Shown piece by piece: positions 10,086 to 18,576 of a DNA stretch of 41,420 nt. Both the position numbers and the translations under genes were made by a program. Under the pieces are notes generated by a model, which had not been told where the DNA came from, did no database searches, and was given only the letters and a program-made list of their open reading frames with translations. Numbering within the stretch: the first letter of the stretch is position 1; each line of letters opens with the position of its first letter. The stretch lies in the NCBI GenBank assembly GCA_963702535.1, contig CAVPDG010000005.1, forward strand, positions 1-41,420, written 5' to 3'. Origin of the DNA: CAVPDG01 sp963702535 (lineage in GTDB: Bacteria; Chloroflexota; Anaerolineae; Anaerolineales; UBA4823).

Positions 10086-11310
10086 ATGGCAAGCCTGACA
10101 GCAGAGCGTAAAACGTTTCCTTTCTCGCCCGGCTTCTTAGCCTGGATGGCTGTGCTGGGTATTTTGCTAACGATTGGGCTGATCTCCGCCATCCGTGTAT
10201 TTATCTATGGGCTGTCACTGACGAACATGTACGACAACGTCCCGTGGGGGTTGTGGATCACCATCGACCTCTCGGCGATCGCGCTCGGCGCGGGAGCGTT
10301 CACCCTTTCGGCGATCGTATACCTGTTTGGATTGAAGCGCTTCCAGCCGATTGTCCGCCTGGCGGTGTTTGTGGGGTTCATCGGTTATACATGCGCCTTG
10401 CTGACGCTGGTGATGGATATCGGTCGCCCGGACCGGTTCTGGCATCCGTGGGCGTACTGGAATATTCACTCGGTGCTTTGGGAGATCACCTGGTGTATTA
10501 CGATTTACCTGACGATCATGGTGATGGAGTTCCTGCCGGTCATCACGGAGCACAAGTTTTTCGACCGGATGCCGTGGATCAGACCTTTTGCCCATATTGC
10601 TGCATAAAGCTGCGCCTTTCTTTGCCTTGCTCGGGTTGGGCATCTCGCTCTTGCACCAGTCCTCACTGGGCGCAGCGTATGGGATTGTTAAATCCAGACC
10701 GATCTGGTTCAAGCCCAGCATGCCGATTATGTTCATCCTATCGGCAGTCGCAGTGGGACCGGCGCTGACCATGTCGGTGGCAATCGTCCTCGAGTGGGTG
10801 ACCGGTAAGCGGGCTATCGACCATTCTATCTTGCGCACGATCGCCCGTTTCAGCGGTTTTGCCTTGCTGGTGTACGGCTACATCAAATTCTGGGACCTGG
10901 CAGCGGTTACGTATTACGGGCGGACGCCGGCGGTAGACCAGGCCTTCTTCACGCTTAAGCAGCAAACGCCATATAACTTCGCCTTCTGGGTTGGAGAGAT
11001 CATCATCGGAATCGTCATACCGGCGATTTTATTCCTCACACCGCGCTTCAACCGCAACCCGGCGTTGTTGGTGCTGGGTGGGCTGATGGCGGTATCGGGT
11101 ATCGTGATCAACCGCTGGGATGTGACGGTAAGCGGTCTCTTCGTGCCTCTAGCCTATTCCCCGGGGACGCAATATGTCCTCCCGGCAGGGAGGTACTTCC
11201 CAAACCTGACGGAGTGGGGGGTGGCGGTGGGTATAATTGGTTATGCACTTACCATGTTAACCCTTGGGGTTAAGGTGCTTCCGCTATTTGGAGAGAAAGA
11301 GCAGCATTGA
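10086..11310 (+). CDS. NrfD/PsrC/HybB-type quinol-interacting membrane subunit (one frameshift)
   Basis: Polytopic inner-membrane protein that exchanges electrons with the (mena)quinone pool. About ten hydrophobic segments; NrfD-family landmarks include NVPWGLWITIDLSAIALGAGAF, DIGRPDRFWHPWAYWN and the segment HKAAPFFALLGLGISLLHQSSLGA. An extra base near 10599-10600 makes a premature TAA; removing it gives FAHILHKAAP and one protein of about 408 residues. AAGGAGG precedes the start, and the gene begins 2 bp after its FeS partner. The closest known pairings are HmcB-HmcC, NrfC-NrfD and ActB-ActC; which of these it resembles most cannot be decided by eye. Confidence 0.9.
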
Positions 11311-11373
11311 CAGGGCATAATCCAGGTACGCCGACCTTGCGCGCCGCGCAGTCGCAGGAGAGAGGAGAACGCC

Positions 11374-11586
11374 ATGCATGAGGGAAGCCTGAATCCACTC
11401 TATGTTTTCTTTCTCTATATTCTGCGCTGCGTGGTGCCGCTGGGTATCATGTTGGGTCTGTCTTACCTGCTCCGGCGGTTCGGATTTATCTCCAAGCCGC
11501 CACCTCCACCTAAAGGATGGGATGACGAGGAAGACAACAACCACAACGACCATAAACCGATGGATGGAGGCCTTGCCCATGGGTAA
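11374..11586 (+). CDS. Small single-helix membrane protein of the cytochrome locus
   Basis: 70-residue protein not assignable to a named family. It has a strong ribosome site (GAGAGGAGAA) before the ATG, one hydrophobic helix (about 9-34, NPLYVFFLYILRCVVPLGIMLGLSYLL), then a proline run (KPPPPPKGW) and an acidic/His-rich tail. Its stop overlaps the start of the next cytochrome gene by 8 bp. Its position after NrfD recalls the small HmcD-like subunit of Hmc complexes, but only by position. I consider it a real gene because of the ribosome site, the overlap and the membrane topology. Confidence 0.65.
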   Translation: MHEGSLNPLYVFFLYILRCVVPLGIMLGLSYLLRRFGFISKPPPPPKGWDDEEDNNHNDHKPMDGGLAHG

Positions 11587-12685
11587 AGACAGGATGAGTA
11601 TTAAGCTGCTCATGGGAATAGTTGTTGCCTGCCTGGCGGTGGGTTTTGCATTGGCTTTTGCCAGCAATGTGCAGGCAGATTACCTGGGTCAAGAGACAGA
11701 GTCATATTGCTTAAGCTGCCATGATAACCCTGATCTGAAGATGACTTTGCCGAGCGGCGAGGAGCTTTCCCTATACGTCTCTGCGCAGGAGCTGAAAACA
11801 TCGATCCACAGCCCCCTGGGGATCGAGTGCGAAGCCTGCCACACAGAAATCAAGACGTACCCACATCCCGAAAACACGGCAGCTACCCGGCGCGAGCTAT
11901 CCCGGTCTTATTACCTTGCCTGTCAGAAATGCCATTCATCGATCTTTGAGAAAGCCCAGGACAGCATGCATGCCCAGGTGGCAGCGGATAACCCGGCCGC
12001 GCCGATCTGCACCGACTGCCATGGCTCTCATTACATGCAAACACCGGATGAGCCGCGTGCCTTGATCTCGACCACATGTTCCGCCTGCCACGAGAAGATT
12101 TTCGAACAGTACAGAAACAGCGTGCATGGCTCGGCGTTGATCAATGAGGATAATCCGGACGTGCCTGTGTGCACGGATTGTCATGGCGTGCATAACATCC
12201 ACGATCCGCGCACGGAGCAATTTCGCGTCGAAACTCCTGAGCTTTGCGCTAATTGCCATGCGAATGCCGAGCTCATGGACAAGTACGGGTTGCCCTCGGA
12301 TGTTTATAACCTGTACAAACTCTCCTGGCATGGGGTAGACGTTTCGGTATATAAATCGCGCTGGCCTACAATATGGCACGATAGCGCTGTTTGCACGGAT
12401 TGTCATGGTGTGCACGATATCTTGCAGACTGGCGATCCACAGTCACATGTCAACTCCGCCAACTTGCTTGAGACCTGCCAGAAGTGCCACCCCGGCGTGA
12501 GCGCAAATTGGACAGGCTCGTGGACCGGTCATAACAAAATAAGCCTGGAGCGCACGCCGTGGTTATTTTATGTAGATGTCTTTTATTCATCGTTTACCCC
12601 ATTTGTGCTTTGGGCTGCAGGGATCTATGTATTGCTACAAATCCTGCGAGCAACGGTTGAGCGTGTCAGGAGGAGTTTGAGATGA
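11579..12685 (+). CDS. Nine-heme c-type cytochrome with C-terminal membrane anchor (module 1)
   Basis: Exported multiheme cytochrome. The ATG at 11579 was chosen because GGAGG lies 8 bases before it. Signal peptide or anchor at about 8-33, cleavage likely near NVQA-D. Nine CxxCH sites: CLSCH, CEACH, CQKCH, CTDCH, CSACH, CTDCH, CANCH, CTDCH and CQKCH. A C-terminal helix (FTPFVLWAAGIYVLLQIL) holds the protein at the membrane. The recurrent unit SVHGSAL..DNPDVP.CTDCHGVHNI recurs in the cytochrome at 13423, showing common origin. The stop overlaps the following cytochrome b start (ATGA). The protein probably takes electrons from that b subunit. No active-site heme variant is evident, so a pure electron conduit is the best guess. 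Confidence 0.88.
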   Translation: MGKDRMSIKLLMGIVVACLAVGFALAFASNVQADYLGQETESYCLSCHDNPDLKMTLPSGEELSLYVSAQELKTSIHSPLGIECEACHTEIKTYPHPENTAATRRELSRSYYLACQKCHSSIFEKAQDSMHAQVAADNPAAPICTDCHGSHYMQTPDEPRALISTTCSACHEKIFEQYRNSVHGSALINEDNPDVPVCTDCHGVHNIHDPRTEQFRVETPELCANCHANAELMDKYGLPSDVYNLYKLSWHGVDVSVYKSRWPTIWHDSAVCTDCHGVHDILQTGDPQSHVNSANLLETCQKCHPGVSANWTGSWTGHNKISLERTPWLFYVDVFYSSFTPFVLWAAGIYVLLQILRATVERVRRSLR

Positions 12686-13426
12686 GCGAGCAGAATCCAA
12701 ACAGCGCAATTTCGACCCCTGCTGTCCAGCTTGAGAGGGTATTTCAGCGCTTCTCCAACAGCCAGCGTTGGGAGCATTGGATCCTTCTCGCTAGTTTCAC
12801 GACACTGCTCCTGACCGGTCTGCCGCAGAAATACCGAACCTCATCCTGGAGCCAGCAGCTCATCGCCACCCCCGAACAGCTTGCCTTGATACAGACCATT
12901 CACCATATCGCCGCAATTGTACTGATCCTGGAGGTGATCTACCATCTTGGCAAGGCGATCTATCGCATGGCGCGGCGCAACTATGCCGGATGATATGTTC
13001 ATCTCCTGGAATGATTTCCGCAACGCGGGTCAGATGCTGGCTTACCTGTTATTCCTGCGTAGAGATAAGCCGGCATATGGCAAGTATAGTTTTGAAGAAA
13101 AAGTGACTTACTGGTTCATCTTTATTGGGGTCGGCATCATGTTGGTATCCGGTTTGATCCTATGGTTCCCGGAGCTCATCACCCGCTTCCTGCCAGGGGG
13201 CGTCATCCCAGCGGCGATGCTGGCGCATAGCACAGAAGCGGTGGTCGCAGGCATCTTTGTTGTGATCTGGCATTTCTTCCATGTTCATTTTCAGCGCTTA
13301 AACCTGAGCATATTCAGCGGAAAGATCAATGAGAAGGATATGCAGGCTTACCATGCTCTTGAGTATGAGCGCCTGATGGCGGGGAAACCTGTCGAGCCGG
13401 ATGAGGGCGGAGGCGAAAAATCATGA
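12682..13426 (+). CDS. Cytochrome b subunit, FdnI/DHC-like four-helix (module 1, one frameshift)
   Basis: Membrane diheme-type cytochrome b linking quinones to the adjacent c-type cytochrome. Four hydrophobic helices: WEHWILLASFTTLLLTGL, TIHHIAAIVLILEVIYH, YWFIFIGVGIMLVSGLIL and VVAGIFVVIWHFFHVHF. Histidines in helices 1, 2 and 4 can ligate heme b. It has an AGGAGGAG ribosome site and a 4-bp overlap with the preceding cytochrome. A one-base shift near 12986-12990 (ARRNYA... to ...DDMFISWNDFRN) splits it; total about 248 residues. It aligns by eye with the N-terminal part of the protein at 14740 (same HFYNVH/HFFHVH and FSGKINEKDM/FTGKLTEEEM ends), indicating duplication. Confidence 0.85.
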
Positions 13427-14756
13427 GGCGTCTGGCGCTGATCAGCGCCGTCCCTGCCGCGGCTGGTCCTGGTTAACCGCGGCGCTTCTCATCTCTTCAC
13501 CAGGCGCTGCATCCATGCTCCCCCAGGAGGCAACGCCCGTCCCGAACCTGTCCATCAGTGATGAGACCTGCCTGACCTGCCATGGACAGCAAGGCTTGGC
13601 GCTCAAGCTCAACGACGGGAGCAGCCTTGACTTATATGTTGATCCCGCGGAGCATGCCGGTTCAATCCACGGAAGGCGAGGTTACGCCTGCGTGCAGTGC
13701 CACACCGATGTGGGCGAATACCCGCACCCGCCTTTTTCGGCGGCAAACCAGCGTGATGCAACGCTGGTGCTAAACGATGTGTGCAAACGGTGCCACGCCA
13801 GCCAGTTTGAGCAGACTCAGGACAGCGTCCATGCCCATGCACGCTCTTCGGGTTACACGGACGCGGCCGTATGTACCGACTGCCATTCTGCACATGCGGT
13901 TCAGGAGTGGGTAGACCCGCAGACCAGGGAGACGCTGCCTGAAGCCAGAATGGCTATTCCTCAAACCTGCGCGAAATGCCATAGCGCGATTTACGAAGAA
14001 TACGTGACCAGCGTGCATGGCTCGGCGCTGACGAATGAGAATAACCCGGATGTGCCAACCTGTATCGACTGCCACGGCGTTCACAGCATCGAGGATCCCA
14101 CTACGGCGCAGTTCCGCCTGGCTTCGCCGCAAATCTGCGCCAAATGCCACACCGACCCGGCGCGCATGGCAAAGTACGGCATTTCTACCGATGTGCTGGA
14201 TACTTATGTGGCTGATTTCCACGGGACGACGGTGGCTATCTTCGAAAAACAATCTCCGGATGCTGAGACCAACAAACCGGTGTGCTACGACTGTCACGGC
14301 GTGCATAACATCGCACGGGCGGACGATCCGCAGAAGGGTCTGCAGGTAAAGGAGAACTTACTGGTGACTTGCCAGAAGTGCCATCCTGATGCCGACGAAA
14401 ACTTCCCAACTGCCTGGCTTTCTCACTACATCCCCTCACCGGATAGGTATCCGCTGGTCTTTTACATCGATCTATTCTATAAATTCCTTATCCCTACGGT
14501 AGTAGGCGGTATGGGGTTACTGGTCTTCTTGGATGCATCGCGCAGAGTGATCAATCTACGCCACAAGCGCCGCCTTGAGAAGCAACAAAAGGCATCCCCT
14601 CCCGCCGAGCAAGGCGAAGAGACGCCGCCTGATGAACCGGCGAGTGCAAGCGCTGAGGTCGATCAAGGCGGGCAAGGAGACGAAGTTGCCCCAAACAGCC
14701 CATCTCCAGCCGGCAAACAATCCGGAGAGGAGGCCGAGCATGGCTCAACAGAATAG
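13423..14756 (+). CDS. Nine-heme c-type cytochrome with C-terminal membrane anchor (module 2)
   Basis: Paralogue of the cytochrome at 11579. Nine CxxCH sites in the same order: CLTCH, CVQCH, CKRCH, CTDCH, CAKCH, CIDCH, CAKCH, CYDCH and CQKCH. The SVHGSAL..NNPDVP.CIDCHGVHSI block matches module 1. A C-terminal helix (FLIPTVVGGMGLLVFLDA) is followed by a basic stretch and a long Glu/Pro/Ala-rich tail. The ATG at 13423 overlaps the upstream stop (ATGA) and opens a signal-like MRRLALISA, but it leads into the heme frame only if one base is missing between about 13440 and 13480. The frame as read would start at 13401 without a proper signal. I favour 13423 with a sequencing error; the exact N-terminus is uncertain. 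Confidence 0.82.
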
Positions 14757-15933
14757 CGCTGCCTCCGAGCCTGAGAAGCAGTACACGCGCTTTTATCTAT
14801 CCCAGCGGATCGAGCACATCATCTTCCTGGTTTCATTTTCGCTGCTAGGGCTGACAGGCTTGGTGCAAAAATACGCGGAAGCGCCATTCAGCCAATTTGT
14901 CATGCAAGCGCTCGGTGGGATCGAAAATACACGATTGGTGCACCACGCGGCAGCTTTTGTGCTGATGGCTGTTTCGATTTACCACATCATCATCGTCCTT
15001 TACCGGATTTACGTCTTGCGGGTGAGCTGGACGATGCTGCCGGTAATCGAAGATTTTAAGCACCTGTTCGATGATATCCGTTATTACCTGGGTATGCGCA
15101 AGCACAAGGCTTACTACGGACGATATAACTATGGGGAAAAGGTGGAGTACCTGGCGGTGGTTTGGGGCACGATCATCATGGCTATCACCGGCTTTATGAT
15201 GTGGAATCCCATCGTAACGACGAAATTCTTGCCAGGCGAGTTCATCCCGGCAGCCAAGGCGGCGCACGGCGCGGAGGCAGTGCTGGCAGTGCTGTCCATC
15301 TTCATCTGGCATTTCTACAACGTGCATGTGAGCCATTTCAATAAGAGCATGTTTACCGGTAAATTAACGGAGGAAGAGATGGCGCACGAGCATCCGGCTG
15401 AGCTGGATCAGATCAAAGCCGGGAAAGCAGATGAGCCGCCTCCCCCTGACGTACTTCGCCGGCGTAAGCGGGTATTCTTGCCGACAGCAATCGTGCTGGC
15501 AACGCTTTTCAGCCTTGGCTTGATCGGCTTTGTAACGATAGAGACAACAGCGATAACGACCATTCCCCCAGGGGAAACCGCCCAGATCTTCCTCCCGTTG
15601 ACGCCCACACCCCGCGCTTCGCCTACGCCTGCTCCGTCGCCAACCGCCGGCGTGGTCCCCCCCGCAGAAGATAGCTGGGATGGCTATTATGCAGCCCTGT
15701 TCCGGAATCGCTGTAGCAGCTGTCACAGCACAACGCGTGTCAGTGGATTATCTTTAGCCACATACCGAGAAGCCCTGGCGGGCGGCAGCCGTGGAGCAGC
15801 AATCGTCCCGGGTAGACCGGAGCAGAGCGTGCTCGTCCAGATGCAATCGCAGGGCGGACATCCCGGGCAGCTCTCCAAGGACGAGCTGCAACAGGTAATC
15901 GATTGGATTGAGGCGGGCGCGCCGGAGAATTAA
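14740..15933 (+). CDS. Cytochrome b fused to a monoheme cytochrome c domain (module 2)
   Basis: Chimeric membrane protein of 397 residues. ATG 14740 has GGAGAGGAGG before it and overlaps the previous gene by 17 bp. Residues 1-215 are a four-helix cytochrome b like that at 12682 (helices near RIEHIIFLVSFSLLG, LVHHAAAFVLMAVSIYH, VVWGTIIMAITGFMMW and VLAVLSIFIWHFYNVHV). A fifth helix (FLPTAIVLATLFSLGLIGFV) leads to a Thr/Pro linker (LTPTPRASPTPAPSPTAG) and a C-terminal c-type domain with one site CSSCH, of the planctomycete-like cytochrome c kind (GLSLATYREALAGGSRGAAIVPG...). The fusion places a c heme on a flexible tether outside the membrane, next to the nine-heme partner, which would ease electron hand-over. 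Function is inferred from architecture. Confidence 0.87.
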   Translation: MAQQNSAASEPEKQYTRFYLSQRIEHIIFLVSFSLLGLTGLVQKYAEAPFSQFVMQALGGIENTRLVHHAAAFVLMAVSIYHIIIVLYRIYVLRVSWTMLPVIEDFKHLFDDIRYYLGMRKHKAYYGRYNYGEKVEYLAVVWGTIIMAITGFMMWNPIVTTKFLPGEFIPAAKAAHGAEAVLAVLSIFIWHFYNVHVSHFNKSMFTGKLTEEEMAHEHPAELDQIKAGKADEPPPPDVLRRRKRVFLPTAIVLATLFSLGLIGFVTIETTAITTIPPGETAQIFLPLTPTPRASPTPAPSPTAGVVPPAEDSWDGYYAALFRNRCSSCHSTTRVSGLSLATYREALAGGSRGAAIVPGRPEQSVLVQMQSQGGHPGQLSKDELQQVIDWIEAGAPEN

Positions 15934-15957
15934 CCAACTACCGGCGCCTTGACAGCA

Positions 15958-17432
15958 ATGGCGCATTTTTTCACCGAAAACCTGATCGGCGTATTTTTCT
16001 TCTACGGCCTTGCCTTCTTCTCGATGGGCTTGGCCATTCTTATCGAAGTAACGCGCTCCTCTGAGCTGGACTTCGCCCAGGCTCTCAAGCTCCTGGCGGG
16101 TTTTGGTCTGGTACACGGTAGCCACGAGTGGTTCGAGATGGGGCTGATTATCCGCACCAGCCTGACAGGTCAGGTGGAGGAGGATTGGGTTTATTACTTG
16201 CGCCTGATCTTGTTGGGCATCTCCTTCCTGTTCCTGGTTGCCTTTGGCGCACGGCTGATCATTGGTCCGGGAAAAACCCGCTTGAAGGTGATCATGGTTT
16301 TACTGGTGCTCGGATTATGGGGTTTGGGGCTGATCCTTATCTTCTCCGGCGGGCACACACGGGCTCAGCTCGTGGCAGCAGATGTCTATACTCGCTATTC
16401 GCTGGCTATCCCTGGCGCGGCTTTGACGACCTGGGGGCTGCTCCTGCAACGCAGGGTATTCCAGAAGATGGGCATGCCTCGTTTCAGCCTGGATGTCACC
16501 ATAGCGGCATTCGCCTTTGCCTTCTACGGTGGGATTGGGCAGCTTTTTGCTTCCCCAAGCATGATATTTCCCTCGGCAATCTTCAATGCAAATGCGTTCT
16601 TAACCTGGTTCGGTTTTCCAATCCAGGGATTTCGCGCCTTGATGGCAATCATCGCGGCGGTGTTTATCATCCGCTCGCTGCGTGCATTCGATGAGGAAAA
16701 CCAACGCCGCATACAGACATTAAGCCAGGCGCAGATTGCAGAGAGAGAACGCCTGATGGCAACACGCGCCGAGCTGCTCCACCGCACCGTCCAGGCGCAG
16801 GAGCTTGAGCGCCGGCGGATTGCGCATGAGCTGCATGACGAAACCGGACAAACGCTGACTGCGTTAGGGCTTGGGTTACGGGGGCTAACCCAAACGATCC
16901 CGGCTGAGCCTGACCGGGCGGTGCGGCAAGCGCGGGAATTGGAAACCCTGGCTACGGCGGGGATTGAAGAGCTACAACGCCTGGTGGCTGGTTTACACCC
17001 CCCTCAGCTCGATGAGCTTGGTTTATTGGCTGCCCTGCGCTGGTTTGCCCAGGAGACAACCACCCGTTACAATCTGCCTATCCGTGTAAGCGGTAGAGCA
17101 AATGGAGAACAGGTCCCTGATGAGATCCGCCTGGTGCTTTTTCGGATCACGCAGGAAGCGATTACTAACACGGTGCGCCATGCCCAGGCCACCCAGGTTC
17201 AGATAAGCCTGGATGTCAGCGCCGCCTTAATCCGGTTGGTGGTTGCCGATGACGGAAAGGGTTTCGATGTGAATGCAGTATTGGGAGGCTCAGAGCACCA
17301 GTGCATCGGATTGCTCGGGATGATAGAACGCTCGGCGTTGGTTGGTGGTGAATGCCAGATCCGTTCTGCGCCGGGCGCTGGAACTACTGTGGAAGTGAGT
17401 ATCAACCGTGTCGCGGAACCAAACAGACTAGT
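15958..17432 (+). CDS. NarX-like sensor histidine kinase with multi-helix membrane sensor
   Basis: Two-component kinase of the HisKA_3 (NarX/DegS/LiaS) type. The ATG at 15958 was preferred over the TTG at 15949. The first 240 residues form about seven or eight membrane helices with little extracytoplasmic sequence, so the signal is probably sensed in the membrane (for example quinone redox state; inference). A coiled linker follows, then the H box ERRRIAHELHDETGQTLTAL with His near 293, and the HATPase motifs FRITQEAITNTVRHA and VVADDGKGFD. As read, the frame continues past the true end into the regulator gene to 17517. The normal kinase end is near VEVSINRV (about 17410), so the stop given is approximate and a base error near the junction is likely. 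It lies 24 bp downstream of the cytochrome locus and probably controls it. Confidence 0.85.
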
Positions 17433-18084
17433 TGTATTCGAATCCTGCTGGTTGATGATCATGCCATTGTCCGCTCTGGGCTGCGCATGCTGCTGGAAAG
17501 CCAGGCGGGCATGCTGATCGTGGGCGAAGCCAGCACGGGTCGCCAGGCAATTGAAATGGCGCAGGAACTCCAACCAGACATCATCCTGATGGATGTTACC
17601 CTGCCGGATATCTCCGGCGTTGAAGCCACGCCGCGAGATACAGAAGACCGGCTGCCGGTCAAGCGTCATTGCCCTGACCATTCACGAAGATGAACAGTTC
17701 TTCTTTGAGATGCTCCAGGCGGGGGCAGCGGGTTACGTTCCGAAGCGGGCTGCGCCTGAAGACTTGCTGGGCGCGATCCACCTGGTACACGGCGGAGAAA
17801 TCTATATCTACCCCACGCTGACCAAATTGCTGGTGAACGATTTCCTGCAGAGGGTGGATGAAGACGACGCCTCAATTGCAAAGCTGGATGGTCTGACGAA
17901 GCGCGAGCAGGAAATCCTGGTTGCGCTGGCGTCCGGCGAGAGTAATGACGAGATAGCAGCTCGATTATCGATCAGCAAGCATACGGTATCTCGCCACCGG
18001 GAGAACCTGATGCGCAAGCTGGGCTTGCACAATCGCAGCGAGCTGGTGAAGTACGCAATCCGTAAAGGATTGATCAGCGCGTAG
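17433..18084 (+). CDS. NarL/FixJ-family response regulator (frameshift, start unclear)
   Basis: Partner of the kinase just upstream. The receiver domain begins IRILLVDDHAIVRSGLRMLL (acidic DD pair) and has phospho-acceptor Asp in IILMDVTLPDISG. The C-terminal LuxR-type helix-turn-helix is LTKREQEILVALASGESNDE with ARLSISKHTVSRHRENLMRK after it. An extra base near 17631-17632 breaks the receiver; restoring it gives GVEATREIQKT...VIALTIHEDEQ. No ATG/GTG is present just before IRILLVDD, so the start at 17433 is approximate and a second base error is likely there. Likely role: transcription control of the adjacent cytochrome genes and perhaps of the small gene at 18247. Confidence 0.85.
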
Positions 18085-18203
18085 CGAGATCAGGAGTGCA
18101 TCATCTTTTCTTCCTTAAGACCCCCTGACAGGTATAGTGTATTAACCCTATCCTGAAAATGCTCTATCCAGCCAATTGAAATCCGCGACAGGGATTGCTA
18201 TAC

Positions 18204-18232
18204 TATAATTGGTTGGATCAGGAGGTCCAACC
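18204..18232 (+). promoter_or_regulatory. -10 box and overlapping inverted repeat before small membrane protein
   Basis: TATAAT at 18204-18209 is followed immediately by a perfect 7-bp inverted repeat, GGTTGGA (18211-18217) and TCCAACC (18226-18232), whose 8-bp spacer contains AGGAGG. The repeat covers the expected transcription start, so it suits an operator; in a longer transcript it could fold as a hairpin before the true ribosome site (AGGAGAGG, 18233-18240). Confidence 0.4.
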
Positions 18233-18246
18233 AGGAGAGGTGGGTT

Positions 18247-18549
18247 ATGCGTAAAGTTCAAATTACTGCGGTCGTCTGGACGATGATCCTGGCGATTCCC
18301 TTTACTGCGCTGGCGCTCTCTGCAGTGGCTTACACGACCGAACACCTGACGCAGATCTCGACGGCGATTGCCAATTTCAGCCTGACGACAAGCGCAGGGG
18401 GACGCGGCTGGGTGCTTGAGTTTGCCCAACGCTGGCCAGAACTGGCGGGGATGATCATCGGACAGGCAGTCATTCTGATGATCCTGATCTTCGCACGCCA
18501 GAGCGCAAAAACCGAGAATTCTAAAGCGGAAGAAAAGAAGAAAGCTTAG
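18247..18549 (+). CDS. Small two-helix membrane protein, unknown function
   Basis: 100 residues with a good ribosome site (AGGAGAGG). Helix 1 covers about 5-30 (VVWTMILAIPFTALALSAVAY) and helix 2 about 65-83 (LAGMIIGQAVILMILIFA), with a short Lys/Glu-rich cytoplasmic tail. I recognise no family. It has its own promoter-like sequence and inverted repeat, and lies downstream of the two-component genes, so it may belong to the same regulon. It ends 21 bp before the stop of a convergent gene. Confidence 0.65.
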   Translation: MRKVQITAVVWTMILAIPFTALALSAVAYTTEHLTQISTAIANFSLTTSAGGRGWVLEFAQRWPELAGMIIGQAVILMILIFARQSAKTENSKAEEKKKA

Positions 18550-18550
18550 G

Positions 18551-18576
18551 AACTGACGACGCGATAAGAATCAGTT
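18551..18576. terminator. Weak hairpin between convergent genes
   Basis: AACTGA (18551-18556) and TCAGTT (18571-18576) with a 14-nt loop, followed by ATTTTG on the plus strand. The stem is short, so this is only a possible terminator. It overlaps the stop of the minus-strand membrane protein. Confidence 0.3.

Noticed and set aside
9250..11310. Alternative complex III
   Set aside because: The FeS-NrfD pair would fit, but the fused FeS-molybdopterin-like ActB, ActD/E and second NrfD subunits are absent.
13770..14306. 178-codon minus-strand frame across the second nine-heme cytochrome
   Set aside because: The plus frame has nine CxxCH sites; the minus frame is a codon-bias shadow rich in His/Arg.
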